Of a stretch of 64,000 bases of DNA, positions 27,787 through 36,976 are shown one piece after another; position 1 is the stretch's first letter; the number at the start of each line of letters is the position of its first letter. This stretch comes from CBDEGK01 sp965237855 (GTDB lineage: Bacteria; Pseudomonadota; Gammaproteobacteria; Pseudomonadales; Halieaceae). Below the pieces are notes generated by a model, which saw only the letters and a list, made by a program, of their open reading frames with translations, did no database searches and was not told the origin of the DNA. The DNA lies in the NCBI GenBank assembly GCA_965237855.1, contig CBDEGK010000003.1:62001-126000 (forward strand). The letters are read 5' to 3'. The translations under genes were made by a program, and so were the position numbers.

Positions 27787-29234
27787 TGCAACAGTTAACT
27801 GGAATGGACGCCATGTTTCTCCACACGGAGATGGATGGCTTCCCCATGCATATCGGCGGTGTGTCGATTTACAACCAGGCTACCGCCCCCGGCGGACGCG
27901 TACGCTTCAAGGACATTCTCAACACCTTCGAATCGCGTCTGCACCGCTCACCGATCTTCCGCCGCAAGCTGCTGGAAGTGCCGATGGGTCTGGATCAGCC
28001 CTACTGGATAGATGACGCCAAATTTGACCTGGAGTACCACGTGCGCCACATCGCCCTGCCGCAACCCGGCGATTGGCGCCAGCTGTGCATCCAGGTGGCA
28101 CGTTTACACGCACAACCGCTGGATATGGCCCACCCCTTGTGGCAGGTCTATGTCATTGAGGGCCTGAACAATGTCGCTGATGTGCCCAAGGGCAGCTTCG
28201 CACTTTATGTGAAGGTGCATCACGCCGCCATGGATGGCGCAACCGGCATGCATTTTTTCTCCGCCTTCAACGACATGGAGCCCAACCCACCGGCAGAAAA
28301 CATTCCCGATTGGATAGTGACACCCACCCCCAGCAAAACCCGCTTACTGGGCAAGGCGTACATAAACAACCTGCGCAAGCCCAAGCAGTTCTACGACTTG
28401 ATTCGCAATGCCGGCCCGGCTCGTAAGCGACTCGCGCAGGGTAAAGAGGATGAGCGCTTTGCCAGCCTTGATGACAAGGAAGCCACCCGTTTCAATGTGG
28501 GTGTATCCAACCATCGGGTCGTCGAGGCGCGCAAATTTGATTTTGAGGAGGTGCGGACCATCAAGAATGGTGTCGCCGGCGCCACCATCAACGACACCGT
28601 GCTCACTATCATCGGCGGCGCCATGCGCAAGTACCTTGAAGCCAAGGGTGAGCTACCTGAAACCAGTATGGTCGCGGGTTGCCCCATCGACGTGCGCGAT
28701 GAAAAGGAGGCTATGGACGGTGGCAATATGATCGGCCTGATGAACGTGGCCCTGCGCACCGACATCGCCGATCCCCTGCAGCGACTGGAAGCAGTTCACC
28801 AGGAAGCTAACCGTTCCAAGGCCTACGCCGAAGCGCTGGGTCCCCGCATCGGCATGGACATCGCCGACACAGTTCCCGGCGGCATCATCTCCAGTGTCAT
28901 GCGGCTATCTGTGGCTGCTGGCATGGCGGAAAAGAACATCCTGCAACATACCATTGTCACCAATGTGCCGGGCTCACCGTTTCAGTTGTACCTGTGCGGC
29001 GCAGAAATAATCGATTCCTTCGGCATTGGCGTACTGGCACCGGGCATGGGTTTGTTTCACACGGTCACCAGTGCGGTGATGAACAAACAGGGCACGATTA
29101 TTATCGCCGCCGTATCCTGCCGCGAAATCATGCCCGACCCCGAGTTCTACGCCGAGTGCCTGCAGGCATCGTTCGATGAGCTCAATCTGACCGTCAGCAA
29201 ACCTAAACGACGGAGACCAAAAAAGGCCGCCTGA
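27786..29234 (+). CDS. Wax ester synthase / diacylglycerol acyltransferase (WS/DGAT)
   Basis: A bifunctional acyltransferase joining acyl-CoA to fatty alcohols (wax esters) or diacylglycerol. It has 482 residues, usual for the family. The catalytic HHxxxDG is present as HHAAMDG (residues 145-151). Other family blocks are HPLWQVYVIEGL, GATINDTVLTIIGGAMRKYL, NMIGLMNVALRTD and TNVPGSPFQLYLCGAEI. The start is GTG 27786 (TAGTG overlap with the reductase), giving MQQLTGMDAMFLH, the standard N-terminus. The lysine-rich C-terminus (KPKRRRPKKAA) may bind membrane or lipid droplet surfaces (inference). The preceding reductase supplies its alcohol substrate. Confidence 0.94.
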   Translation: MQQLTGMDAMFLHTEMDGFPMHIGGVSIYNQATAPGGRVRFKDILNTFESRLHRSPIFRRKLLEVPMGLDQPYWIDDAKFDLEYHVRHIALPQPGDWRQLCIQVARLHAQPLDMAHPLWQVYVIEGLNNVADVPKGSFALYVKVHHAAMDGATGMHFFSAFNDMEPNPPAENIPDWIVTPTPSKTRLLGKAYINNLRKPKQFYDLIRNAGPARKRLAQGKEDERFASLDDKEATRFNVGVSNHRVVEARKFDFEEVRTIKNGVAGATINDTVLTIIGGAMRKYLEAKGELPETSMVAGCPIDVRDEKEAMDGGNMIGLMNVALRTDIADPLQRLEAVHQEANRSKAYAEALGPRIGMDIADTVPGGIISSVMRLSVAAGMAEKNILQHTIVTNVPGSPFQLYLCGAEIIDSFGIGVLAPGMGLFHTVTSAVMNKQGTIIIAAVSCREIMPDPEFYAECLQASFDELNLTVSKPKRRRPKKAA

Positions 29235-29261
29235 GACAAGCGCTCACGTTACACTAGGGGC

Positions 29262-29837
29262 ATGTTGAATCTGCGTACCCTGGTGATACCTCTCACTAGC
29301 GCCGCCATCTTCGCGATGTGCGGCGCTATTCTTTGGGCTGGGCAAAATTCCGAAGAAGCTGCCAGGCTTGCGATCAGAGCCACCGCGGCGACCTCCTTCC
29401 TGTTGTTGTGCCTGGCTTTTTCTGCGCGACCACTGCGACAGCAAATTGGCGACCGCTGGCTACCGGTTCTGCAGGCGCGGCGGCGGATCGGTATCTCTTT
29501 TGCGATCTCTCATACATTCCACCTCTTTGCTATCATCAATCTGGTGCAGGTTGCCTTTGCCGGCGATTACAGCAAGCTTGACGCCATCGTCCCGGGGGCC
29601 GGGGTTTATGTTCTGATTTACCTGATGGCACTAACTTCCAATGATGCTTCCGTGCGGTGGTTGGGCGCAAAGAACTGGCGGCGATTCCACACCCTGGTCG
29701 GCTATCTATTGCTATTCATCTTCACCGGCAACTACCTGTCAGGCGCCATAGAGGAAGGCGGTCATTACTGGCTCTATGTCGCACTCGGCCTGACAGTGCT
29801 CATCCTGCGCCAGCGCTATAGATTCCAGAAGGTCTAA
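29262..29837 (+). CDS. Ferric reductase-like transmembrane (haem-binding) protein
   Basis: A 191-residue membrane protein with five to six hydrophobic helices. It resembles the ferric reductase/MsrQ-type core: candidate haem histidines are in GISFAISHTFHLFAIINLVQ and NWRRFHTLVGYLLLFIFTGNY, separated by two helices as in cytochrome b-type folds. There is no flavin or NAD domain, so it must receive electrons from a partner. It lies 27 bp after the wax synthase and 5 bp before the glycosylase gene, but no functional link is evident. Electron donor and acceptor unknown. Confidence 0.75.
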   Translation: MLNLRTLVIPLTSAAIFAMCGAILWAGQNSEEAARLAIRATAATSFLLLCLAFSARPLRQQIGDRWLPVLQARRRIGISFAISHTFHLFAIINLVQVAFAGDYSKLDAIVPGAGVYVLIYLMALTSNDASVRWLGAKNWRRFHTLVGYLLLFIFTGNYLSGAIEEGGHYWLYVALGLTVLILRQRYRFQKV

Positions 29838-29842
29838 ATTCG

Positions 29843-30538
29843 ATGCCACCCAATTACGATGATATCTTCCACATGGCCTGCGAGCGTAAGGGCGGTGAGA
29901 AGCAACTCAAACGACTGTTGCCAAAAACTGTTTCTCGCAACAAGCTCAAGAAACTCCCATCAGACCGGTACCTGGCGGAGTTCAGTAAAAAGATTTTCCA
30001 GTCCGGTTTCGTTTGGCGGGTGGTAGAGAGCAAGTGGGACAACTTCGAGGAGTTGTTCTGGGGCTTTGATGTCGACAAGTTAATCATGATGCCTGACGAC
30101 ATGTTGGAGCGAAAAGCCCAGGACAAGCGCATCATTCGGAACCACCGCAAGATTGTTGCTATTCGCGACAACGCCATGATGATTGCAGACACCCAGCGCG
30201 CCGAGAGCAAAAGCTTCGGCGAGTTCATCGCCCAGTGGCCGCAGGATGACGTGACCGGTCTGTGGTTGTATCTGAAAAAACACGGCTCGCGCCTGGGCGG
30301 CAACACCGGCCCCTACGCCCTGCGCAATCTCGGCGTCGACACCTTCCTGTTGACCCGCGACGTTGAAGGCTTCCTGCGCTTACATGACATCGTCGACACA
30401 GGTATTACCAGCAAGGCGGCGCTCGCCGCGGCCCAGGGTTATTTCAACGATTTGAGGGAGCAATCGGGTGGCAGCTTGTCAGAGCTGAGCAGGCTGGTTT
30501 CTTTCAGTTTTGGCGAGAACTGGCAGGGCCTCGCCTGA
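29843..30538 (+). CDS. DNA-3-methyladenine glycosylase I family protein
   Basis: A 231-residue helical protein of the TagI family, which removes 3-methyladenine from alkylated DNA. The core reads FSKKIFQSGFVWRVVESKWDNFEELFWGFD, matching the family pattern of a hydrophobic helix followed by an FD motif. It then has IIRNHRKIVAIRDNA and, near the C-terminus, LGGNTGPYALRNLGVDTFLLTRDV, corresponding to the helix-hairpin-helix-like DNA-binding end. It is longer than E. coli Tag (187) and lacks its obvious zinc-binding cysteines, so it belongs to a divergent branch. Activity is inferred. Confidence 0.75.
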   Translation: MPPNYDDIFHMACERKGGEKQLKRLLPKTVSRNKLKKLPSDRYLAEFSKKIFQSGFVWRVVESKWDNFEELFWGFDVDKLIMMPDDMLERKAQDKRIIRNHRKIVAIRDNAMMIADTQRAESKSFGEFIAQWPQDDVTGLWLYLKKHGSRLGGNTGPYALRNLGVDTFLLTRDVEGFLRLHDIVDTGITSKAALAAAQGYFNDLREQSGGSLSELSRLVSFSFGENWQGLA

Positions 30539-30560
30539 TACGCTGGGGAGAGAGCAGCGA

Positions 30561-32126
30561 CTACTCCTCCGGCAGCGGAGACCATTGCTCAGCGGCGTGG
30601 GCGGCAAAACCCCGCCCCGCCTCGTCGTACAGATTGAAGCTGGAGATGCCCTGCTCCCGCAGTTCATCTGCCTCCTCCTGGAAGCGCACCACGGCGGCAA
30701 TCGAGCCCTGGAAGCCCTTACCGCGCAACAATTGACTGACCAGTTTGTTCTCCTCGTGATTGCTTAATGCCAGCATTACCATTTGCAACTGCTGGAGATC
30801 GACCCCGGCCCAGAAGTCGGGATCGCTGGCGTCCGCCGCCAGAACCTTGCGCCCCTGCCCGCGATGCCCCGCCAGTTTTTTGTCATTGTCATCCAAGCCG
30901 ATCACACAATCGCCGTATTGCTCATGCATGGCACAATAGGCGCCGGTGCCGATGCTTCCCATACCCAGTATGCAGACGCGCGCGCCCATCAGATCGCAGT
31001 TGGGCCCACTAACATCAGCCTGGCGAAAACGGGCCAGGAAGTCGTGCCACTGGTCATACAGCACATGGGATTTCATATTCAGTGGTGAACTGATCAAGAA
31101 GCTGACCGCCACCACCAGCGACAGGGCCGCCGACCACTGCGCGTCCAGCCAGGCGGACTGAACCGCCACCGCCACCACGATCAGGCCAAACTCGCTGAAG
31201 TTGGTAAGACTCAGCGAAGCCAGGAAAGCGGTGCGCTGGCCAGTGTGAAACCGCGTCAGCAGTAGGAAATACAAGGGCGGCTTTATCAGGGCCAGCCCGC
31301 CGATGAAAATGGCCAGCAGCATTACATTGGTGTCGGGCCATCCGCCCAGACCGATGGAGAGGAAAAAGCCCACCAGGAACAGGTCTTTGAAGTGCAGCAG
31401 GTTCTCGGACAATTCCTTGGCCTTCGGATCGCCGGCCAGCCAGAAGCCCAAAATCAGGGCGCCGAGATCGCCCTTGATACCGACGGATTCAAATACTTCA
31501 GCACCGAGAATCGCCAGGGTCAGGCCAAACAGGGTGAACAACTCGCCGTGGCCTGCCAGGCTCAGCAAACGCAAGACGACACCGCGCAGGGGTATCAACA
31601 GTAGCAGCCAGAGAGAGGCCAACTCCGGCACCTTTCCGGCGGAAAATCCGAGGAACACGACCGCTGCAATATCCTGAATGATGAGGATACCAATTGCGAC
31701 ATTGGCATGCCGGGATGCCATTTCTCCCCGCTCCTGCATGATTTGCATCACGAATACCGTGCTGGAAAATGTCAGCGCAAAGGCGAGGATCAGGACAGCG
31801 TTAACATCCAGGCCGAGGGAAGGCATCAGCTGCGCAGCGGCATAGAGCAACAAGCCGAAGAATAGTTGCAGCAGCCCCATGTGCACCACTGCGGTACCCC
31901 AGATCCGGGTTTGCAGCAGATCCTTCAGCTCCATCTTCAGGCCAATAGAGAACAGCAGTAGGGTGACGCCCAGATCGGCGATGATGGAAATGAATTCCCC
32001 CGGCACCACCTCGAATTCATGCAATACAAAACCGGCCGCCAGGTAACCCAGTAGCGCGGGCATACCCACACTGCGGGCAAGGATACCGCAGAGCAGTGCA
32101 CAAACAATCACAATCGGATCAAACAT
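30561..32126 (-). CDS. CPA2 family cation:proton antiporter with RCK (TrkA-N) domain
   Basis: A 521-residue KefC-like transporter. Residues about 1-375 hold 11-13 transmembrane helices with family motifs (LLGYLAAGFVLHEFE, SIGLKMELKDLL, AFALTFSSTVFVMQIM, GILIIQDIAAVVFLG). A cytoplasmic RCK-N domain follows, with the Rossmann loop CILGMGSIGTGAY and acidic strand end CVIGLDDND, so NAD(H) or a nucleotide probably gates it. It presumably exchanges K+ or Na+ for protons. No KefF/KefG-type ancillary gene adjoins it. It converges on the glycosylase gene. Confidence 0.9.
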   Translation of the reverse strand: MFDPIVIVCALLCGILARSVGMPALLGYLAAGFVLHEFEVVPGEFISIIADLGVTLLLFSIGLKMELKDLLQTRIWGTAVVHMGLLQLFFGLLLYAAAQLMPSLGLDVNAVLILAFALTFSSTVFVMQIMQERGEMASRHANVAIGILIIQDIAAVVFLGFSAGKVPELASLWLLLLIPLRGVVLRLLSLAGHGELFTLFGLTLAILGAEVFESVGIKGDLGALILGFWLAGDPKAKELSENLLHFKDLFLVGFFLSIGLGGWPDTNVMLLAIFIGGLALIKPPLYFLLLTRFHTGQRTAFLASLSLTNFSEFGLIVVAVAVQSAWLDAQWSAALSLVVAVSFLISSPLNMKSHVLYDQWHDFLARFRQADVSGPNCDLMGARVCILGMGSIGTGAYCAMHEQYGDCVIGLDDNDKKLAGHRGQGRKVLAADASDPDFWAGVDLQQLQMVMLALSNHEENKLVSQLLRGKGFQGSIAAVVRFQEEADELREQGISSFNLYDEAGRGFAAHAAEQWSPLPEE

Positions 32127-32235
32127 GGCACCAGCTTACCTCCCCCGCGGCTTTCATTCCAAGGGTTCTGGAATCCAGGGGTTCTGCTAGACTCCCTGCT
32201 CATAACAATCACCACACTGCATCCGGGAACAACAC

Positions 32236-33378
32236 TTGCCCAGCGCTGACCAACGACTGATACACATAATAGGCATGTACAAGTGCGGCACCTCCTGGCT
32301 TGCCCATGTGTTGGCCGCGCACCCGGAGGTCATCGCCTGGCGCGAGTTCGACATTATCCGGGCCGTTTACGAAAACCGGCACGGACCTGTTCCCAGTCGT
32401 GTGCTCAACCGACTCCTGAGATTCCTCGGCCTGCCACCACGGGAAGCGCCTCAACAGCAGTTGTCACTTCGACAACACGACGATGTCATGCGTGAACTAT
32501 TTTGCGGACGCGGCTGGATTCCCATCATGGGTGAGGACAGCCGGGTCGCTGCTGACGCCCTCGACTTCAGCAACAGCGATCAGTTTCTCGACCAACTGAT
32601 CGCGTTGGGGGAATACCAGCTGCAATCAGACGACGCCCCTTTACTGGAACCTCAGAATTTCAGTAACACGTTGGGCATCGTCAACTCTCGGCGCAAAGAC
32701 CTGTTGCGATTTATCGAACAAGTTCGCGACACCAGCGATCTCTCTCGGGTACCTAACTTTTACTTCGAATACTTACAGGGGCAGTGTCGGCCCGGCACAC
32801 CGATCGTGCTCAAAGCGGCTGACCAGATCATGTGCCTGGACCAGCTGCAGGCCAGTTCACCGCTATCAACCAAGATCGTGATCATGCGCGATGGCCGTGA
32901 CGCTGCCATATCGGCGCTGCACTTCGGCGAGCTGATGAAAAAATGGGATGCACCGTGGCAAGGCAAACCATTGAGTTATCACGATCGACTCAGGGGCTGG
33001 GCCACCCGCGCATCAGCCCTGGCTCACCAGTGTGCGCAACACGATATATTGGTGCTGCGCTACGAGGATTTGCAGCGAGACTTTACCGGCACCTGTCGGG
33101 CCTTGTTTAGCCGCCTGGGCATCAGCAGCAATGATGAACTCATCGACTCGATCTATGCGCAAACGAATTTCGCTGCGGTCACCGGCGGCCGCCAGCCCGG
33201 ACAGGCTGCGGAAAATGTCGTGCGCAAGGGGGTGATCGGCGAATGGAAGGAGACACTGAGTCCAGCTGAAGCCCGAGAGGCATGGCGGATCGCCCACATC
33301 GAGTTAACCCGGTTCGGTTACACTGAGTCCGGCGAGTACGAAAAATCTGCGCTGTGCAACCTGGCTACAGTCGACTGA
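32236..33378 (+). CDS. Sulfotransferase family protein
   Basis: A 380-residue PAPS-dependent sulfotransferase. The 5'-phosphosulfate loop lies at the N-terminus (IHIIGMYKCGTSWLAHVL, about residues 9-26), and the 3'-phosphate motif is TKIVIMRDGRDAAISALHFGE. KGVIGEWKETLSP near the C-terminus matches the family's RKGxxGxWK element. TTG 32236 is taken as start because the first beta strand (LIHIIG) precedes the first ATG at 32275. The acceptor is unknown; a surface glycan or small molecule is plausible. It is convergent with, and overlaps by 14 bp, a second and different sulfotransferase. Confidence 0.87.
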   Translation: MPSADQRLIHIIGMYKCGTSWLAHVLAAHPEVIAWREFDIIRAVYENRHGPVPSRVLNRLLRFLGLPPREAPQQQLSLRQHDDVMRELFCGRGWIPIMGEDSRVAADALDFSNSDQFLDQLIALGEYQLQSDDAPLLEPQNFSNTLGIVNSRRKDLLRFIEQVRDTSDLSRVPNFYFEYLQGQCRPGTPIVLKAADQIMCLDQLQASSPLSTKIVIMRDGRDAAISALHFGELMKKWDAPWQGKPLSYHDRLRGWATRASALAHQCAQHDILVLRYEDLQRDFTGTCRALFSRLGISSNDELIDSIYAQTNFAAVTGGRQPGQAAENVVRKGVIGEWKETLSPAEAREAWRIAHIELTRFGYTESGEYEKSALCNLATVD

Positions 33379-34173
33379 GCACGGCTTCGTAGAGCTGCAT
33401 GTCCAGGCTCACACAAGCGTCTACTGCCTTTTTCTCCTGCACGGAAAGTTGCGAGTACTGCAATCGCTGCAGCGTGACATTAACATGCCGTGCCCGCGCA
33501 CTTCGCTGCCCCCCATAACAGTCGAAAACCTGTTCCTGGAACTGCTCAAATTTCTCGATCACACCCAGGTGCTCAATGCGGTCCAGGTTCGCCAGCGCCA
33601 CCGACAAAATGTCGTGATCCTGCTCCTGGTTCTGTGCTGCTGCCGCGAATTCACGCCGTTCCGCCGTGGAATAGCCATAGCCCAATTGCCAGCACTGGGC
33701 GTTATCCACATTCATACTCACTCCCGGCAGATCGTATTCCAGGAACTCCAGCAAACTCAGGTCCGCGGGTAAGCCGCCAATCAGTGGGCGATTCTTGCCA
33801 GGATTGATCGAATAGGAGTACAGCGATAACAAGCGCTCCACCGGGTGGCGCATCAACGTAGCCCTTATGGCATCGGCATCACTGGTAAAACGAAAGCCCA
33901 GATGACCCATAAAGACCTGCGGCGGACTGGAGTCCAGGTTGGCAAATTCCGGAAAGCGCCCCAGCTTTGGCTCGGATACAGGTAGCGCGCCGGAAATACC
34001 TGTTTGAAAAAATTGCGGGTAGAACTACCGCCCGCCTTGGGTATGTGCATGAAAACAAAATTGCGCTCCAGCCGGCCGGGTGGCCGGCTGCCAAACAGGG
34101 CGTCGCGCAGGCGATCCCGGTACCAGCGGCGGTAGTAATAGAACTCACTGCGAAGAACAGCCCTGGATTTCAC
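33365..34173 (-). pseudogene. Sulfotransferase family 2 protein, interrupted by a one-base frameshift
   Basis: Two adjacent frames together make one sulfotransferase of about 269 residues. The first (from ATG 34173) has the nucleotide loop FVFMHIPKAGGSSTRNFF and runs correctly to about RYLYPS. The second resumes as EPKLGRFPEF ... FMGHLGFRF and contains the PAPS motif ATLMRHPVERLLSLYSY. Joining them requires one extra base around 33960-33985 on the minus strand. Otherwise the gene is intact, so this is a recent inactivation or a sequencing error. It overlaps the upstream DMT transporter by 4 bp, ending a long minus-strand operon. Confidence 0.8.
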
Positions 34174-35042
34174 ACTTGTGCCTCTACCTGTCGCGCCTGG
34201 TACACAGTCATGAGCCCGCCCACGATCACCAAACCACTACCCACTAGTGACCAGGCATCCGGCACCTGCTCCCAGATCAGCCAACCCCAGAGCCCGGCCA
34301 ATACCACGGCAATATAATTGATGGGGGCGATGGCAGATGCCGGCGCCATGCTGTAGGCACGGGTATAGAGATTTAGCGCGAAATAAATAGTGACCCCCAC
34401 GTACACCATTCCCAGCCAGGCCTGCCACGGCAGCCCTGAGTAGTCACCAATACTGAATGGCGCCACGCAAAGCAGTGACAGGGAAAAGGTGTAAAACAGA
34501 ATTCGTGTCGGCGGCTCTGTACTCGCCAACCGTCGCGTCGCCACCATGGAAATAGAGAGGGTAAAGGCCGATACCACCCCGGCCAGGTGCCAGAGACTGA
34601 AGCCCTCGGTGCCGGGCCGCAGAATCACTGCTATACCAAGAAAGCCTACTGTGAGTGGCCACCAGGCACGGCCGGCAACCCGTTCGCTACTCATGGCCCA
34701 CATCACCAGGGGCACCGTCAGCGGCGCACTTTGCCGCAACAGCATCGCATCCATCATGGGAATGCGATCAATGCTGGCATAGAACAGGTAAAAGCCGAAC
34801 ACCCCGACTACAGCTCGAAACACATGCAGGGGCAGGCGCTGAGTCTTGAGTCCGGCAGGCCCCAGCGGCAGGATGCGCGGCACACACATCAGCACACACA
34901 CCAGGTACAGAACCGTTACGATAGCCGCGGTACTGGCGTAGCCCGAGACATACTTGGTCGTCGCTATCGCAGTGCTGGCAATGACCACCATCAGGAAGGA
35001 CAGGTATACCGCGGTGCGAACAGGATTTTCAGGTTGCGTCAA
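34170..35042 (-). CDS. EamA/DMT family transporter
   Basis: A 290-residue drug/metabolite transporter with ten predicted transmembrane helices in two EamA repeats. The first repeat includes VFRAVVGVFGFYLFYASIDRIP and SAPLTVPLVMWAMSSERVAGR; the second includes MVYVGVTIYFALNLYTRAYS and APINYIAVVLAGLWGWLIWEQVP, the typical repeat endings. It probably exports a small metabolite from the cytoplasm. It overlaps the genes on both sides by 4 bp and is part of the long minus-strand array. Substrate unknown. Confidence 0.9.
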   Translation of the reverse strand: MTQPENPVRTAVYLSFLMVVIASTAIATTKYVSGYASTAAIVTVLYLVCVLMCVPRILPLGPAGLKTQRLPLHVFRAVVGVFGFYLFYASIDRIPMMDAMLLRQSAPLTVPLVMWAMSSERVAGRAWWPLTVGFLGIAVILRPGTEGFSLWHLAGVVSAFTLSISMVATRRLASTEPPTRILFYTFSLSLLCVAPFSIGDYSGLPWQAWLGMVYVGVTIYFALNLYTRAYSMAPASAIAPINYIAVVLAGLWGWLIWEQVPDAWSLVGSGLVIVGGLMTVYQARQVEAQV

Positions 35043-35656
35043 AAGCTACTCATTAAAAAGCCCGACAGGGCCGCGTTGTTGGGCGACAGGGTCGGTGACA
35101 CCTGCTTTTTGATATCCGCCAACAGCTTCTGGTAACCCTGGTAGAACGCCCACGACGGTGTCGGCTTGTACTCCAGGCCCTCCACCTCCAGGTAGGCGAG
35201 AATGCCCTTGGCGGTGGTGGGTTTCACAAAAGCTTCTGTGCGCGGGGAAAAATAGAAAGGCACCACCGAGATCACCGACCACTTGGCCAACTTGTGGTGG
35301 GCTAGCATGCCTAATAGCTCTTCGAAGCCTTGGCGTTTACTGCGCCCGTACAAGCGCTTTTCCATGGCGTCTGCCAGGGCCTGCTTTTCATGGGTATTAA
35401 GCGCGTTGATAAAGTCCCGGAAGCGCGGCTTTTCAAAACGCGACACCATGGAGGAACGACTGACAATTTTCAGAATGGTATCGGCCAGCTTCTCCGGTTG
35501 ATTGAAGGAGCTGCGGCCCAGGTTGTCACCCGCAAACACCACCAGTTTATCCACGTCGTGCTTCTTCTTGATATAGGCCATGCCCGGGTCATCAAACCCA
35601 CCGGGGAAGCGCTGCATAAAATTGGACTCTGCCTGTTTCAGCTTGTCGATATTCAT
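35039..35656 (-). CDS. Conserved hypothetical protein
   Basis: A soluble protein of about 205 residues that I do not recognise. It is rich in Lys, Phe and Ala, without signal peptide, membrane segment or metal motif. Distinct stretches are NFMQRFPGGFDDPGMAYIKKKH near the start, KLVVFAGDNLGRSSF, PRFRDFINALNTHEKQALADAM, and WSVISVVPFYFSPRTEAFVKPTTAKGIL. The second half predicts as mixed alpha/beta. The ATG at 35656 is preferred; a TTG two codons upstream is possible and sits closer to AGGAA. It overlaps the DMT gene and follows the beta-propeller gene by 18 bp, so it is surely co-transcribed with them. Confidence 0.75.
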   Translation of the reverse strand: MNIDKLKQAESNFMQRFPGGFDDPGMAYIKKKHDVDKLVVFAGDNLGRSSFNQPEKLADTILKIVSRSSMVSRFEKPRFRDFINALNTHEKQALADAMEKRLYGRSKRQGFEELLGMLAHHKLAKWSVISVVPFYFSPRTEAFVKPTTAKGILAYLEVEGLEYKPTPSWAFYQGYQKLLADIKKQVSPTLSPNNAALSGFLMSSF

Positions 35657-35674
35657 TGCCAATAATTCCTCTTG

Positions 35675-36973
35675 CTAAGACACCAGCTCACTCACGTCTA
35701 CAATATATAGCTGCCTCGAGCCCTCATGCACAGAATCTATACACACCTGGGTGCCATCGCGATTCCAGCGTGGGTGCAGGTCGCAGCGATTGTGCTTGCC
35801 CAGGTCGGGCGGCGTGTAAAAACTCCCGATGTTATAGCGCTGGTTTGCCTCCGTGTCATACAGGATCAGCAATCGCTCGTCGGTCTCCTTGTCGGGATAG
35901 GTATCCGACAACAACCAGCGCCCGGCAGGAGAATACGTCATGTGGCCATTCTCTGTCAGAAGTTCTCGGCCCAATACCTCCACCGAACCACCGTCACAGT
36001 CCTGGTAGAGATGGTAGTGAATGCTGCCAGTGTGCGGGCCCCACACGATAACCGTGTCATTGTCTCGCCAGGCTGGATGCGAAATCTGGTGCTCAGATTT
36101 CTCGTAATCGAAGGTGCCCACGGCCTCCGGGTCGAAATCGTCCGCCAGTTGTGGCAGCGGATGATCTGTGCATTCCAACAGACGCAAGTCTGTGCCGTCG
36201 GGGTTACAAGAAAACAGGCGGTGCAGGAAACAGGTTTCATCGGTGACCCGCTCAGTCCAGCGATGAATAAAAAGAAATCGGTCTGAGCCCGGGCTCATTT
36301 CCAGATGAGTCGCCCAGTGAATGGCTTTGTCCATAGATGGCACCGGCTGGAATTCACGCAATCGCGCCAGGCTCACAATCAACTGGTGCTCACCACTGGC
36401 CAGGTTCATATGGTGAATGCCGTCATCGGCTGGCGCCAGTGCCAATTCGGGTTCAGCGCCAGTGGCGCGATAGCCAATGGTTTTGTGGGTGACTTCGAAG
36501 CGGGAGTAATCCACACACAGGGCGTATTCGCCATTGGCCGCAACCACGTAGATCGGCAGTGGCAGTCGACAAGTCTCGCCGCTCTCCAGGTCGTGTACCG
36601 CCGAGACAAAATCCGGGTACACCGCCCCGTCGCCCTTGCCTTCTCCATCACTCTCTCTATCAAACCGCTGATTAAAGATAACCCGGCGACCGGCGCTGTT
36701 TTCCAGCCATTGTAATTGGCAACCCATCTGCCAGTTCCAGGTACTGGTTTCGGCAAAGCCATGAAAACTGTCGTCATCGAGATCAAAATAACCGAGCTGT
36801 GCCCGCTCGGAGCCGTCGAGCTCAGCCGTCATCATATTGACCCGGTCCGCCAACAGTCGACCGCCGTCCGGGCTCCAGATGTGCTTGTTATAGTAGCCGT
36901 AGAAATGGTGCGGTTCCCCGGCGCCCACCCGCCGCACCGGGCAATAGTGGTCAATACCGAGTACATCCGTCAT
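35675..36973 (-). CDS. Oligogalacturonate-lyase-like beta-propeller protein
   Basis: A 432-residue repeat protein with TolB/WD-like blades, each marked by an SPDG-type turn (IWSPDGGRLLADR, HLEMSPGSDRFLFIHR, MTYSPAGRWLLSDTYPD, HPRWNRDGTQVCIDS). Histidines precede several blades (THLEMSP, ISHPAW, GHMTYSP, DLHPRW), recalling the metal site of oligogalacturonate lyases (PL22). No signal peptide is visible, so it is cytoplasmic, as PL22 enzymes are. It lies 3 bp after TctA, suggesting it acts on whatever that transporter brings in. Lyase activity is inference; it may also be a non-catalytic propeller. Confidence 0.7.
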   Translation of the reverse strand: MTDVLGIDHYCPVRRVGAGEPHHFYGYYNKHIWSPDGGRLLADRVNMMTAELDGSERAQLGYFDLDDDSFHGFAETSTWNWQMGCQLQWLENSAGRRVIFNQRFDRESDGEGKGDGAVYPDFVSAVHDLESGETCRLPLPIYVVAANGEYALCVDYSRFEVTHKTIGYRATGAEPELALAPADDGIHHMNLASGEHQLIVSLARLREFQPVPSMDKAIHWATHLEMSPGSDRFLFIHRWTERVTDETCFLHRLFSCNPDGTDLRLLECTDHPLPQLADDFDPEAVGTFDYEKSEHQISHPAWRDNDTVIVWGPHTGSIHYHLYQDCDGGSVEVLGRELLTENGHMTYSPAGRWLLSDTYPDKETDERLLILYDTEANQRYNIGSFYTPPDLGKHNRCDLHPRWNRDGTQVCIDSVHEGSRQLYIVDVSELVS

Positions 36974-36976
36974 TAC

